Shown: positions 1 through 14,700 of the stretch, one piece after another
How positions within the stretch are numbered: the stretch's first letter is position 1
How the letters are laid out: each line of letters begins with the position of its first letter
Source of the DNA: Diploscapter coronatus
Lineage: Eukaryota > Nematoda > Chromadorea > Rhabditida > Rhabditidae
Length of the DNA: 64,000 bases
Assembly (NCBI GenBank): GCA_964036155.1
Contig: OZ038422.1
Coordinates: forward strand, 68,285,201-68,349,200
Direction of reading: 5' to 3'
Program-made: the position numbers and the translations under genes
Notes under the pieces: generated by a model
The model's database searches: none
Seen by the model: only the letters and a program-made list of their open reading frames with translations
What the model was told of the DNA's origin: nothing

Positions 1-3000
1 TGATTTTTTCGTTTGAATCACGGATAACCATACAAAAGCTAGGTCAGTTTAAAATTTTCGCACAATACCTCGTGCTGAATTACTCTTTTGAATTGCTGTA
101 AATACGAAATAATCGATCCGAACTTATCGCGTGAATTTTCATGTTTTGCTTGCAAATCGGTCAGATGGAAATATCGACGTATCTGCGCTCAACACATCCC
201 CCCTCCCGTACTTTTCCACCTTTCCAATCCATGGGAATCGCACATATACTCGCAGTTTGCCACCCATCGGCCCAAAGTGTAATATAAGCACGACTTTCAT
301 ACTACGCAGCAGCAGCAGAGCGACGCACCGGGATAATAGCGAATGAATACTAATGCAATGCTAAGCTAAGTAGACTAGGTAGATGATATAATGAGCTAAT
401 AAATCCGCAGAATTCATTGAGCATAATCAATGAATTCCTAACTATAATCGTATTAAATTCGAGGAAAGCTATGCGCATTAGGAGGTCTAGGTTGATTTGC
501 TTCTGAATATGAGAATTTATTGGCACGCAATGCTTACGGCGTAGCGATATTCCACAGGAAAGTCTCGCGAGATTGATAGCTTTAGTACAGAATTCAGATT
601 GCACATTTCGGCAGAAATTATCGAAAATTTCTCGAGAAAATGCTGCATGATTACACACACATAAGATGGAGGAAAATCACGTCATGTCTGTTACTCGGCC
701 AAACATGGGAATATGGCTGAGACAGATGAATGAAGGAATCAGAAGGACAGAAGGAGTGCAGGAACGCAGTTAGAAGAGAATGGAATGGCTGGCAAGGAAT
801 GGAGCAGAGGGAAGAAGAGAACCCCTGGGGAGATGAGGAGAAGAATGAAGGGGAAGGAAATGCGGCAAGGTAGGGAGGGAAAAATGAATGAGCACGGCAA
901 GATTGACTGACTGCCATTTTTCTCACCTTCTCATACTATTTCATCATGAAAAATCATGACTTTTTTTTTATTTTTAAACTCAACTTCGTTCAAACAGATT
1001 AAAATCTGTTTAAAAATGCGTGAAATCGGCAAGTTTCAAGAAACACAGGAAAGTTATACAAAAATATCCTAAACTTATGAATTTTTTGTTCTAGCCTCAC
1101 GCACTTGCATTAGCTCTGCTTCGATAGGAAATCGTCCAAGCGAAAGAAAACTAGAATAATAAATCTTTTATATTTTTCATCAGATTTTCATGCTTCTGGC
1201 ATTACGTGAAATATTCTCCTATTTTCTAGTAAACCGACGAAAACAAAGCTTCTGCAAAGGATGTTGATTTCACCCTTTGCTAGAGAAGAAGCGCCTTCGA
1301 TAAAGATTAAAAAAATAAAAAAAAAATATATGAAACGAGTTCTCCCAACTGAAGTACGGCACAGTGAAAAACAAGCAGACGGGAAGGGAGCAGAGGGAAG
1401 GAGAGGAAAGAATGAAATCGGGGAAATTCGAGACTCGATAAGACGAAAATGGATAAATGCAGCAGAGACTGGGGGGCAGGACACGACGAAATATGTGGCA
1501 GAAGTGGAAATGAGCAACCAAACCGAGAGGAAGGAGAAGAGGGGCTAAGTGCGTAAAACTGCCGCTCTGAAGTCAGATGATGTCACCTAGGCTCTACACA
1601 TATCCGGGGGCAGCCAGCAGTCGTCAAGCTCCTTCATGCGCTAAGAACTTTAGTAGGTCACAGGCAAACTTGCCCTTGCTTTTCTAAGCTTCCTCTCTTA
1701 TGCCTCCGGATTAGCGAAACTCTCCTTTCCTCCTTCCAGACTACCTTCTCTTTCATATTGCACCTGACAGCGAATTTCGAGGAATAAAATATTCGACTCA
1801 AAAAGGCGAATGACAAATATTTCTCGCTCAAATATAGAGCAGCTCAATGTGCTTTGAAATAGAAGAAGAGCCCTTCCCGTTTTCTTCCGAGCAGAGGAAT
1901 GCATGGCGAAGTGAATGAGTGAAGACCGAAGAAGGAAATGATGTTTGAATTAGCAGTTCAAAAGGACAATGGCTCGCAAAACAGCAGGTAAACTATCCAT
2001 GGCAATATGCAGAGATTCGGAGGGAAGAAGGAAGTAAGTGGAATACGGAAGAACAGCTAGGGGAATCGAGGAGCAAATTGTATATTGCTCGAATTCGGCG
2101 GAAGGAAGCCATACAGAGCTTTTGAGGTACTGGAGGGGACATATTGATGAATGGGGCGCAATTACTTGGTACGAGTTTTATGAGCTATGCAACGTTGTTT
2201 TGAACGATAATGTTTAGCAAAAGTTTCAAATGCGCCAAATTTTCACAAATTTAAAGATGGGCATCTAGATTATGGGTCCATTCGAAAACTATGCAATTTC
2301 CGAGTTTTCTGGTGCTACGATTTTAGTTTTCAGATTTAGAGCGCGAAAAAATTTTAATTCTGAATTTGAACTTCAAACTCTACAATTCTGAATGCACTTT
2401 ATTTAGAAGATTGCCAGATAAGCTAAAAGCCCGAATATAAAGATATTCGTCAAAACTACAAGAACACTGATGATCCTCAACGTGAGAGTTGACGTTTGGA
2501 ATGCTGGAATCTGATGTCCACCCTCGCTCCCTCAAAGCAGAGTAAATCTGCTGCAGGACTGCAGAATGCAGGCAAAGGAAGTCGAGTTCAATAAGATAAA
2601 GTGAGGAAGAGAAAAAGAGGTTCATTCCCTGAGGCACGAAGACAACGAGCAGAGATATCGGAGAGTGAGAGGGAAGAGAGACAAACCACACCCTCTCTTC
2701 CTCTCCTACCCTCCTCTACCCTCTTTCTTTCTGCCATCGTTACTCGCTCTTCTAGTCTTCTAGACAACGGATCGATGAAAAGCCGAAGAGAAGGAGAGGG
2801 TTTAGAGAGGGAAAGAATGAAGAAATAGAGCTCATAGGCATAAATGAATTCAAGAAATGCAGGAGGAAAAGGTAGAAAATGGAATACTTACTCATGAGGA
2901 TTATAGCCACCATATGTTGACAAGTAACTTTCATTACTGCAAAAAGTAGTCTTGTGGAGTTTGGAATATTTTGCACTGTCGGTTATAGACTAATGACTTG

Positions 3001-4828
3001 AAAAATGAATTCGTACTTCAAATTTAAGCTTTATCTAAACTTTTGAGGCTCTACATTGTTGGCATACTTGTAGAATCTGCATACTTCAAAGTCTCAAGAT
3101 CCCATTGTGTAAATTCACGTCTGAAACATCGAGTTTTCAAGGATAACGAAGTTTTTAATAAAAATTGGATATTTTTTAAAATCTGAAATTTGGAATTCTA
3201 TTGTTGCACCACTTTTTCTATGTAAAAATCGTAAAAGTGTCCCTAGAGCTTCATCAATCATGAATTTCGACAGCAGACGATTTATCAACAATTGCTACCT
3301 TTCGGCAAATTGGATAAACAGCCAATACTTTCCCACTAATTAATAATAGTTTCTTTCTTATTTTGTAAAAAACTATGAAAATTTTATATCGATGAAAACT
3401 GTCCAACAACCACGTGAAAGTTCACACAAGGTTACAGATCTCAAATGCAGGAGTGAATATTGAATTGTGATTTCCTTTCAATGTGCTCGCACTCATGAAT
3501 GAGAAGATCTATTCTCGTTTTGGATTCCAGAAATTCTTCTTCGAGAGCAGAATTTATAATTCTTGAATTGACTTGCTCATATTTTCATGCAATAAGAAAT
3601 GCATTAATTCTGGGGATAAGTCAGCTGAACACATGTTCAGGAAGATAAAGTTGCCATGCAATTTTTTAATAAGTTAAATGCATGAAACGACCTGTATGAC
3701 TTAATTTATGGAGTTTCATGATCTCTAATTTTCATAGCAAATGCCAATCACTAATCGACGATTATTATTTAAAGAAAAATTTATTACCACAAATAATCTG
3801 AAAACAGAAAAAAACATCGAAAGATATAATAAATCTGCGCGACAATCGAATTTGAAACTCAAAAGCGAAATCAAGAATTTCAGAGGGAAAATCTAATACT
3901 TATCCAATATAACAAATCTGCTTTCATCGTAAACGCAAACTCGATAAAGAAGCCGAGATGGACTTAGAAAAGATTTGTAATTGCTAAAATCGGAAGCGCT
4001 AACACCAAATTTGGACAATTCGCAAAAATAACAAATTAAATAAACATTGAATAAAAAACCGGGAAGTTTACATTCTCGATAAAGGTTACAATAAAATATT
4101 AATGAAGTTTTAGATAGGACGTTTTGTTTAGCAGTTTTCCGCATAGGAAAACAAAAATTTGCACTTGAAGTAAAATGTGAATAAATGAAATAAAATCATT
4201 TGAGTGAATGAAACAATAAAATCGATTACTTGACAAATCACAAAACGAAATATCGCGGAAAGAATTGAAGAACAATTGAATTATCACAGAAGAAGCAAAA
4301 TTGAAACCACTCATAGCAGCAAAGAAATCGACAACGTTTGATTAATTCGGTAAAATAAACATCAAAAGGATACATCTCTAGGTGCATATGCTAACCGATT
4401 ACTTTTGAAAGATAAATGGAAGTTGTTAAATATGATAAGAAATCGATAGGTTAAAAATGAATGAAAGAAAATCCATGATAAATTTAGCCACAAATCAATC
4501 ATCAAATCACAAAATACAGGCCTAGAAATGTCCTAGCGTTGAAGCGATATAAGATTAGGCTTACCAAAAATACAATAAAAGTAATAGTGTAACCACTTCA
4601 TTCGTTACGATAATCGAGATCTTTTATTGAAAGAGCGGCGCTAAACGAGTTTGATGATGAATGAATTACAAACTCTCGAAAAATCCACTAAATATTGAAA
4701 TTGAAAATTTATGCAAACCATAAGCGAAAATGAATAGCTTGAATAAAGCTTGTAAAATAAAGAAATGAGGGCACTCGCTCACTTACACAGTGATTAGTTA
4801 GGGATTTTCGATGTTGTTGAATATTTGT
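1..4828. other. Intergenic region and probable 3' UTR of dre-1
   Basis: No coding region is supported here. Open frames at about 1261-1548 and 2601-2828 lie in purine-rich stretches and have biased Lys/Arg/Glu composition with no family resemblance. The right-hand end, roughly 4620-4828, is probably the 3' UTR of the leftward dre-1 gene. A minus-strand AATAAA lies at 4623-4628, about 200 nt past its stop codon. The rest is AT-rich DNA with runs of GA-rich plus strand (about 700-900, 1260-1540, 2600-2830). Confidence 0.6.
4623..4628 (-). terminator. Possible polyadenylation signal of dre-1
   Basis: AATAAA on the minus strand, about 200 nt downstream of the dre-1 stop codon. It is the first one I noticed in the right orientation. 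The assignment is inferred from position only. Confidence 0.35.
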
Positions 4829-7800
4829 TTATGGTTCATTTTGCTGAGGGGTTTCAGTCTCAGTTGGAGTGGCCGAGTCATAGACCGTGTCGTTGTCTCG
4901 CACTTCCGACTGCAAGGTGCATTGCCGCTCCAGTGAACCTGCTCCACAATCGCAGAAGAATCTGAAGAAATTTCGATATTCAGAGGCAAAACTAAGATCA
5001 AAAAGTGCAGTTTTAAAATTTCCGATTCATATTTAGAGTTTGTTATTTTCAAGAACCTTTTCACAAGCATGAATTCGAAATCGAAATTGTACTCTTCTCG
5101 TGCATAATAATGAAGCAGAATTTGAGTTTGTACCTGTCATGTCTGACGAACTCGATACGATGTCCTTTGTGGCAGGTTCGAATGCAGTTGATGCAAATCG
5201 CATTCCTGTCTGTTGTATTGCAAGTGATGCAACTGAAATTCAGCTTTTGATACTGATATTTCCACGATATTAGAATTACCGATAGAAGTTATGCATCGGA
5301 AACGAGGTGCAGGAACTGATCTTGAAGAGACACTGTCCTCGCTGCACAGCCTTCTCTACAGCATTGTAGTTGTCGTAGATGTGATTGTCACGAAGGGTTG
5401 GCTTTACATCAGTTGCCAGACACAGGCCTAAAAGTAGAAAATGACACGACTTGACTGCTTATCGTTTATGCAATTTTACCTCCGAATTTATTGCGAAACA
5501 GATGGTTTCCTTCGAGGGTAGCAGTTGCATTGTTCGTGATTTCAATGCCTGCAGCCTTTCCTTCATATATACGATTTCTTCGCAAAGTCGGATGCGATTC
5601 GGTAGAAATGAGCACTCCTGCTTGAGCGTTTCGGTAGATTTCATTCTCTTCCAACAATCCTAGAAGATAGATAAAATATGAATTAGTCGAAATTGAAAAG
5701 AAAGCTTTACCTCTTCCTTTGTTGAAGATGCAAACGCCTCCGTCTCTGCCATCATAGATTTTATTCCTCTTGAGAACAGGATGACTGTCAGTTTTGATCC
5801 ACACTCCAGCCATTGCATTATCGAATATTTCATTATCTGAAGATAAATTCGTTTTCTAAGGAGATTCTAAATCACTTCTACCTTCCAAAACTCCCAATCC
5901 ACCATTGTAGACAAGCACTCCTCCATTCTGTCCACCCCAGATCTTGTTGCGAGTGATTTTTGGATTCGATCCAGTTCTAAATATTATATTTTAAAAAGTC
6001 CTCGCAGTTGTAATCGAAACCTAATCTGAACTCCAGAATAGAGATGATTAAAGATGTCATTTTCTTCGAGAAGTCCATGCCCATTATCATAGAAGTAGAC
6101 GCCGACTTGTTTGCCAGAGTGGATTCGATTTTTGCGGAGAATTGGCGATGAGCCAGTGGTCACCCAAATGCCAGCGAGAGTATTGCCGTAAACTTCGTTT
6201 TCTTCGATCAGACCTTTTCCTTTCTCATGCTAAAATTTTCAATCTCACATTTGCTATGGGAAATTAGTGCTTTCGAACTTACAACGTAAATGCCACCATG
6301 CAACCCATCATGAATCTTGTTCAGTCTGACAATCGGATCAGAGCAGGTGCGAATTTGGATTCCAGCTAGGGCGTTGCCATAGATGTTATTCTGCTCGATC
6401 AGACCACGACCTAGGTTTGGCAAAATATGATATTTCACAAAGAATGAACTTGAAGTACCTTCGCTAAAGATATAAACGCCACCCTGTTGTCCCGAATAAA
6501 TCTCGTTCTTTCTGATGGTGGGATCAGAATGTGAAGTGATCCAGATGCCGGCAAATGCATTAGAGTAAATTCTATTCTCCATAAACTGACCACGTCCTGC
6601 AAATTCTTAGTTGATTACTTTCAAAGAAGAATCGTATGCCTTTCTCGTGCACATAAATTCCTCCAGTGAATCCATGGTGGACTTCGCATCTGAGAACGGT
6701 TGGATTTGCGTGGTTCTTGACTTCGATTCCAGAAATGCGATTCGAGTGAATGTTGCATTTCTCGAAATATCCCATTCCATATCTGAAATCATTCACCTTA
6801 GCTTTGTCAGACACTCTTCGCAATTTGTAAAAATTCGCAAGGTAATATTGTCGATTAACGACCAATTGGAACAGAGTAGAAAGAACGCATTTCTATCTTT
6901 TCATTGTTTGATTTCAAAATACGCACACAGAGACGCACTTGTTCATTTCGCGATTTTTTTCATTTTCTTCGTTCCTCTATAGAAATGAATGATTTTTACC
7001 AAGAACACTTTCCAATTATTGCCCTTTATCGATATTATTAAAAATTAATTGACTATTTATCGATAATTAGCACAAAATCGACAAAAAAAGTGTTGTCAAA
7101 TCGAGAGATCAGTGGTGCAGAAGAGAGGAGAAAAAGAAACGCACCCCTTTTTACTTTATTCAGGTTATCGTTCATTGACAACATGGCATGATTGATAGAG
7201 AAAGAGAACGAGATTAGGGGGTAGTAACATGTGATTAGATACGTTACTATCCTTTGTCTTACGGATGTTTCAAGTTGTAAAATTTTTCTTACTCAAAAGT
7301 AAAGATTCCGACATCTTTTCCGTGGTGAATGTGGCACTTCTTGAAGAATGGGTTGGCATGATTCTTGACCCATACACCAGCCAGGCAATTGCGGGCGATC
7401 TCGCAGTCCTCGAAGTGACCCGAGGCATTGTCGGTGATGTAGATGCCAACATTCTCGCAGTCAGTAACAGAGCAGTGTCGAACCTGAATAGTATTTCATG
7501 TACCATAGTCACTTTCATAGATGTTATATTAGTCGAAAAGATTCTAAAGTTCAAGGACAATAGCGGATAAAAGTATTGGGCCAGTTATGAAATTTGTCGT
7601 GTTTGGTCTGACGCCTGTAATAATTTAATCTGGCTAAAGCTAAGCGGTCATTCATTGGCTGGTTGCTGTTTACTTTATGTATGTAAAATTTCACCATAAT
7701 TGGATCATCATACGTGTCCAAACTATTCACTCAAAATATCATAGGTGACCCGATTTACTCTAACTTTATAACTACCTTTGGCTCAGCTCCTTTCTTAACG

Positions 7801-9511
7801 CAAAGAGCTGCTCCGACATCAGAGGTCGAATTTATTCTGCATCTATCAACTGTCACCGTCGTGGCATCAGTGATCTGTAAGCAAAACTTGTTGGAATGAC
7901 TCAAATCATCTTCTTACGCAAAGAGCATAGTGAGTCTGATGTTGAGGTCCTCCTGGTGCACCGCTTTTCTTCTCTGGATTGAATCTCAGAGTGGTATATC
8001 CGACATAAGCTCCAGCCGATCCCTCCATGAAGCATATCGTCGTGTCTTCGGTATTCTCAATGACGACATTCCTGTTGATCTCAGTTCCAGGATTTCCAGC
8101 AGCTGAATTTGTATTGGTAGTAAACATTCATTCACGCACATGCTTATTCGGAATTTCAATTTTGAAAAAAATTATATTGGAATCGGAGTTCGGATTGAGA
8201 ACTTCCTTTACCCCAGAATCGAAAACGTAATTACAAATATCTCGACCTCAAACTAGTAATCGAAATTCCGACATGCTTATTTCGCGAGAATATCTTACCT
8301 GCTCCAATGATCTGCACGGGCGATTTGATGATGATTGGCTCAGGGAAATAGGTGCCAGAGTGAAGGAAGATCAGCTTCTCCCTCGTTGGCTCGGCCTCGA
8401 GAAAGATCAGTGCTTGTTCGAGACGGTCGAACTGCTTTAGATTCCTGCCCTTCAGACCTTCGTAGATGTGATTTTTGCGAGGTCGAACGTGGACGCCAAA
8501 TCTCTAAAATGGAGTAAATTTAGCTAGTTCTACGAAACAAGCGAAAGATAGAATTGGAAATTCTGAAAATTGAAACTGTAATGATATCCAAAGAATTTTC
8601 AAAATCGAACTTTCTTTTCATCCTTGTTGAGAATCAGTGATCAGTAGTTTGCATATCGATTCACCAAAACCTCTATTCAATGAAATGTTCGAAGTTCATA
8701 CCAGCTGACGAAAGCTCTCCTTCCACGGATTATGATCTCTGCATCGCTTGACGTCACGGAATTCGAATTTTCCGTTGTCGAGATGGAACAATGGCACAGT
8801 GTACTCGAATGCTTGCTGATACAATGTCCTCCATAGATTGAGGTCGTTACTGATGGCATAGAATCGACGAGAAACAGCACTCAGAGTGGCGATGTCATAT
8901 TCGTAAAGAAATGAAAACACCTGAAATAAAAATCGATTTTTCCCATTAGACGTTTCCTCAGTATTGGTTATTACCTTGAGTACGAGTTCATCGGGCATTC
9001 TATCCCAATAATTCGTCCCGTCTGATGCAGGCTGGTATCTGGCAAGCTCATTTTCCACTGGTGTTGAGCTGGAAAAAAACTTTGAATATTTTATGATGAA
9101 AATCTATATCTGTATCTTTGATTTGACAAAGTTTTTCTTAAGCTTTACAACTTTGCAATAATTCGACGAAACCTACTCTTTGCTTCTGGCTTCACCGGGC
9201 GATTCTGCTTTGAATCGTTTATTGATTGGTTGGAGATTCTGAATCATTGAAGATAGGGTGTTTTTTTCCAATTTCCTAAATTCTTACATCATCCGCAGTG
9301 GCGGCCATGCTGCTTGTGCAACAGCCTTCTTCGTCCTTCTGCTGGATCGAGCGTCGTCTTCTTAACGCATATCTGTATTCATTCATTCTTTATTGGTCTG
9401 CAATTACTTGGTATCTTGCCTCCTGAGACATCTCTCCTCTGTGGCCGCTGGCGATGCGGGGGTCGTGAATTGTTGAGCTGCGGTGGCTGGAGGAGGCAAG
9501 TCATCGGCCAT
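4829..9511 (-). CDS. dre-1: DRE-1/FBXO11 F-box protein (SCF ubiquitin ligase substrate receptor)
   Basis: Substrate receptor of an SCF (Skp1-Cullin-F-box) ubiquitin ligase. In worms this family controls developmental timing, and the vertebrate orthologue is FBXO11. Nineteen exons: 9511-9408, 9360-9288, 9238-9177, 9068-8975, 8920-8702, 8503-8299, 8102-7918, 7874-7776, 7483-7293, 6782-6640, 6596-6459, 6410-6283, 6229-6021, 5976-5882, 5836-5711, 5659-5480, 5427-5280, 5232-5134, 4961-4829. They give about 876 aa, close to FBXO11 (about 930). The F-box is at about residues 95-150 ([13 protein letters not shown], then [18 protein letters not shown]). Next come many right-handed beta-helix repeats (about 185-790; recurring NxIYxNxxAGI and GGVYI). 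A C-terminal UBR-type zinc finger follows (about 790-850; [24 protein letters not shown]). The start is the first in-frame Met (MADDLPPP) and fits exon 2. The intron at 6597-6639 is GC-AG. Confidence 0.95.
6597..6639 (-). other. GC-AG intron, 43 nt, in dre-1
   Basis: The reading frame continues correctly (HEKG to RGQFMEN) only if the donor is AAAG|GCATACG and the acceptor TTTGCAG. The one GT nearby would leave an intron of about 20 nt. The repeat register of the beta-helix is preserved by the GC-AG choice. Confidence 0.75.
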
Positions 9512-10288
9512 TTCTTAGTGCCTGGCGTATGAGTGGAGAAGTGGAAAAGTGGAGATAGAAGGCAAGGGTGACTAGAACAGGGGGATCGAGTGGAATGGAG
9601 ATGGAATAGGGAACAGATGAATAGGAAATGGGTACTGTAACCGGTTGTTGTTGTCGTTCAAATGCAGTTGATGCGAAGCAATCGATGAAGAGATGTCAGC
9701 AGAAATGGAAGGGCGACATCTGAAAGGAGGAAAGTGAGAATGACTGACGGGTCGGCATATGTGGCAATCGATAGTGCATCGATCGGCGACGAAATAAGGC
9801 GAATACGAAACGAACGAGGTATTCGAGAAACTTCAAGGAAAATTGCAAAATGAATCGAAGGATGAATGAAAGAATGGAAGATTTAGTGAGTGCACAGGTT
9901 GGGAAGGCCAAAAGAAGAAGAAAGGGAATGGGGAATTAGGAGAGGTGGAGGAGGAGAGGCGAAAGGAAGACGAATTCATTCTTCATTCGATTTACAAAAT
10001 GAACACCGCGCGGATGTGCGAGTGCGCCCGCGTTTTTTCGTTCATCGCCCTCTGACGGTGTCCTCTATTTTCGAGACCCAGGAGACAGAAGACAGGAGAG
10101 GAGACCTAGGCCTAGGCCCAGGTCGAGTGGATTGCGAAGATAGATAGAGAAATGAGAGGAAAAAGTTAAAGGGAATTAGAAAAGTTCAAGAGAAAGGGAG
10201 GAAAGGAAGGATGTGAAATGTGAAATTGCGCCGACGAACGGAAAATGAGACAATGCGCGCAGCTGCACAGTGTGGATCAAATAAGGCA

Positions 10289-10308
10289 TCTAGGCCTGAA
10301 GGCCTAGA
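10289..10308. repeat. Short palindrome built on CTAGGCC
   Basis: TCTAGGCC and GGCCTAGA arms are separated by 4 nt. A related AGGCCTAGGCC run lies near 10105-10120, so the motif occurs twice within about 200 bp. Function unknown. Confidence 0.5.
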
Positions 10309-11769
10309 AAGGGATGGGGATAGGATTTTTCCTTTTCCTTTCATAGCTACAAAGTCAGCGAATTCGGACACCTCGAGGCTATAATAAGGGCACGCAAGGT
10401 GTGAGAAGGCTATGCGAAAAGAGAACAATTGATTCTACGATCTATCCCAAATCCGATTGAAATCAGAAAGCAGTTCACATAATCTCACAATTTGTTTCAT
10501 AAGTTCAATAACCGAATTCACTCAAATGGAAACAATGGAAGTTCGATAATTCCAAACAGAGTTATTGATGTTTTTAGTAAGCTATCCAAAATTGGGATCT
10601 ATCTTCCTGAGAACATAAAAGTGTAATTTCAAGACCAGGAAAAACTTCATTTTTGAGCTGGCTAAATTTGGTAAGATTTGAAAAAATATCACTACGAATA
10701 TTATAATTGGTGTGTTAAAAATCTATATCGTGTTCAGAAAAAGTTTTGTGAGCCGAAATTCAAATATTCCAGTACGTGAAATTGGAATTCAGTGAGGAAG
10801 AATGCGAAATTTAGGTTCTATGAAGTATGAATTTTCAACCTTTCTGAACCGAATGGAATTTCCAATTTTTAATATACATCTTTACTTAGGCTCCATTCAA
10901 GAAAATAAAGTTAATTTCTCGAAAAGTTCGACGAGCATCAATTATCTATGCAATTCACTCGGTAGGCATATCTAGGTGTATGATTCTATATTAAAAGGAG
11001 GAATTAACTGCGTGACGCCGACAATTAGCAAAAGATCACGTCAAGCCAAGGAATGAGAAGTTTCAAATCTCGAAAATGAAATCTTCTCGATCTTATTGTT
11101 TTTTTTCTCGTCTACTGACCTCCAGAAACAGTTTTTTGACGCCATAGAAATTCCGATCCTGCGATTTTTCAGACTTTCATCGTCAAAAGAGGACACCAAT
11201 GAAGGGGAAAAGAGGATAGGGATGTGAAAAATGAAAAATGGAATAAAAATGCGGTGGGATGTAATTGAGACGGAGAAGAAAAATGCAGGATAATGGCTAG
11301 TAGACGAAGAAATGGCTGCTGTAACAGGAGAGGGGAGGATACAACTCTGACGATGATTTGTATCTACAAGGATTATCCTAATTTAGGAGAGAAGCTTGAT
11401 TTCTCGATTTCAAAATTTTGATTCCTTAAGAAGACAAATTTGAAGCAGTACAAGTTTCGCATAGCTCTATATAGAGTGGCTATCTTAATCTTATTCTTCA
11501 CTGTCTTAGACATCAGAATTTGAAATATCACGTAATTCAGAAGACTCTAGCACTATAAAAAAAAATGTTTAAGTCGACAGTAGTCCTTGGGTTTCATTTT
11601 TATTCTTCTGAACTCTGTCACATTATGCCACTTACAATGAAAAGAAACACTGTAGCCGAATGAACGAAGAAAGCATAAAAAGGCTCTCTTCCTATTCCTC
11701 AAGGAGAAGAAGTGAGGAAGGGCAGATCCTGCTTTCCTGTCTGCTACCTGCGCGATATGGCAAGCATTC

Positions 11770-11797
11770 TCCATTCATTCATTCATTCATTCATTCT
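11770..11797. repeat. CATT microsatellite
   Basis: About six consecutive CATT units in plus-strand intergenic DNA; simple tandem repeat. Confidence 0.8.
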
Positions 11798-14700
11798 CAT
11801 TCAGCTTTTGCCTCAAATCCTAACGGCTTCCGGATTAACGCCCAGCATTGTCTCCTGTCTGACTTGCATCATCACCTGCTAGGCTTTGCCAGTGGCTAAT
11901 GAGAGTACGAGAAACGACGAATTATGAGAATAGGAATACCGATTTGCGCAATACAAATGGAAGAGAGAAAAGTGCCTATGGCAATGCACGGAAAGAGGCC
12001 AGGCCACAGCGAGTTCTCTTCCTTCCTCTCTCCCTCACTGTACACCATCATTCAACTATTGCATCTTCTTCTGTAAAGAGGACGATGAAATGGTCGAAAT
12101 AGTGAGCCATTATGAGAGTAACAAAGAGAGGAAGAGAACATGGCAAACATAAAATGAAAATGCAATGCAAAAATGCTGATGAGGAGAGGGTGCAAAAGTG
12201 TTATGACAGAGGCAGACAGAATGCAAGGATTCACACGAAGAGATGGCAGAATTTACAGTAATGAATATTGATTGATGAGGAAATTTGTGGAACAAGATAT
12301 TGGTGCAAGAAAAATAGTAAAGCTCGGCAAATATTTTGACGATTCTGGGAATTTATTCCTGCATTCGCACACAATGTTGGCTTCTATACTCACGACTAAA
12401 AACGATTGGGAAATTCTGCTGGCTGCAGCAGCTTCGATGAAAGCGGCACGTGCAAAGCCAATAGCCCTATTATGGACACTGTACTACTCTTGCGAATGCG
12501 ATATCATCAGTGCGCAAAGCGACTGCATTAATTCCTTGAATGTAAACATTCACGAGAGTTAAGGCGAATGAAACAGAGACGGAGACTGCGGCGCTCTAGA
12601 ATGAGTTGAATCAAATTGACCTAACGGGCTATGCTCTCGAAAGAAATACGAGACCGAGACAGACTAGAGAGGAATTCAAATGGTGGTACGAGATGGTAGA
12701 CGTGGTAGAGTGGGAAAGGAGAGAAGAGGAGGAATGTAGATCATGCAGACAGTGATCTAGTTCGGTCGCATGGCCGTTGCTGCTGCTGCTGTGAGGCCGC
12801 ATCTAGTCCACTCTTTCCCTTCTCTTTCTCTGCTATAGCAGAAATGCGAGTGCTTGCTTGTGCGTACAACAGGCCCCTTCCCTATACAGAAAACGTAGAG
12901 AGACAGAGAATGCAGAGAAACAGTCCCATTTCTGTCTGAAAAGACGCAAGAGACGCACTTTGCATTCGGTCAAAAAATCAATAAACTTCAATCAGAGTAA
13001 AACAATAGCCGATTATTCAATAAATTGTGTAGACGAAAATTAAAGATTTTCGAGGAGATTTTTTTTACAGATTTTACACAGCTAAAGTTTTTTCGACTGT
13101 GATAATCTCGAGAAATTTTACATCTGGAAAGTTCGTAGAAATAAAACATTTCCAGCTTTGAGTTTAGCTATTTTCGAAAACAGCCTTCCCCTGATGCAAA
13201 GGCTTTGAACAGATTGACTGGATTGATTACTGTAATCCGTAGCTGTCGACTAAATAAAGGAATTGAAAGGAAGGAAAGGAAACTGTGTCAGATTTGCTTT
13301 ATCCCTTTGGACAAGTGATAGTGATAAGCCCTCCTTAGTTATCCGATATCCCCTCTCATTTGCTAAATCTCACACGAAGAGCAAGAATCGTGGATAATCA
13401 CGGGCTAATAAATATTCTAGCAGAAACATGAAAAAGTGCGATTAGGTCCTTACAATTTTGGGAGATTTCAGGAAATTATCGGATTGGATAACTGGAAATA
13501 CAGCAGAAGAAGCAGTCGAAAGTCGGTCATCCAACATCCAACATTCAGCATTCAGCTTTTCCTAATGTAAATGATGCGACGCAAAGAAACACGACCTGCT
13601 TAGACGCGAAAGGCCATTTGGATACGAAAAAATGAAGGAAGGAAGAGGGAAGAAGGGGAGAAGCTTAGCAGAATCTAAAAATGACGATGATGCATTACGC
13701 GCTTGCATAATGCATCGCATATACTGCTGACTAATCGATAAACACCGATTAATAATTCATGGGACAAAATTTAACTGGCCTTCGAATGAGGAAATGCAGT
13801 TTTAGAGAAAGTTGAACTAAAGCAGATGAAAAGTCGGGAAATAACCGAAATATTTGGAGTATAATCAATCGTTAGTTATTAGATTATTAGTGAGAAGTAG
13901 TGATAGTTGATATAGTGAACTTGTGAAAGAATTGAAATAATGAAACTATGACCAGTTGGTCTGCAAGATCTTCAGCTAAATAGCCAATTATAAGAACGAT
14001 GATAAAGCGTGGAAATAAACTATGCCTGGTTTGTGTTCCTATGTTTCATCGCACGAGATGAGGTATTGCATCCCGGAAATATAGAGGACACAAGCTGAAT
14101 TAGGCTTGTGGTTGGTCGATGCTCATACAAGCAGATGAGAAGAAGATGGAGATGCAGAGATGCAACTGCTTGTGGCAATGAAGAGGAGAGGGAGTAGAGT
14201 GAAGAGACGACTGGCAAGAATAAGAACGAATCGATATTACGGAGTAAAAAGCAAGCAGAGAAGTGAAGGGGGATTGCTAGAGGGAATGGGAGAGAGGGAG
14301 GCAGAGCAGGAAGTGATTCGGGCAGAACACACACATACACACAAGCCACCCAGCTGATGTACAGAAAGCAGTCTGCTCTGTTATGATGCAGCTCTTACGT
14401 CACAGAATGGTGAATTCTGACCAGCGATTTTTCTCGATATTCATTACGCGAAGTGGGTTGTTCTCGAGCGATCGATTGCATAAGTCTGAGGCGAATCGAA
14501 CCACCCGATAAATGCAAAATGCGAATGCTGAGTGCATGGCTTGATTAGCTGCAATCTGCGAGCGGGTAAAGGGCGGCTGCATCGCTGCATACAATGACGA
14601 TTATCGAAAAGAAGGGGAAGATGGAATTGTGAAGTTGAACAGACGAACTGTCCTCAAAAGCTGTGAGAGAAGAGAAGGAAAGCGGGACACCACATAGGTT

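Noticed and set aside
6597..6618. GT donor about 20 nt before the dre-1 acceptor
   Set aside because: It would give an intron of about 20 nt and add residues that break the beta-helix repeat; the GC donor was preferred.
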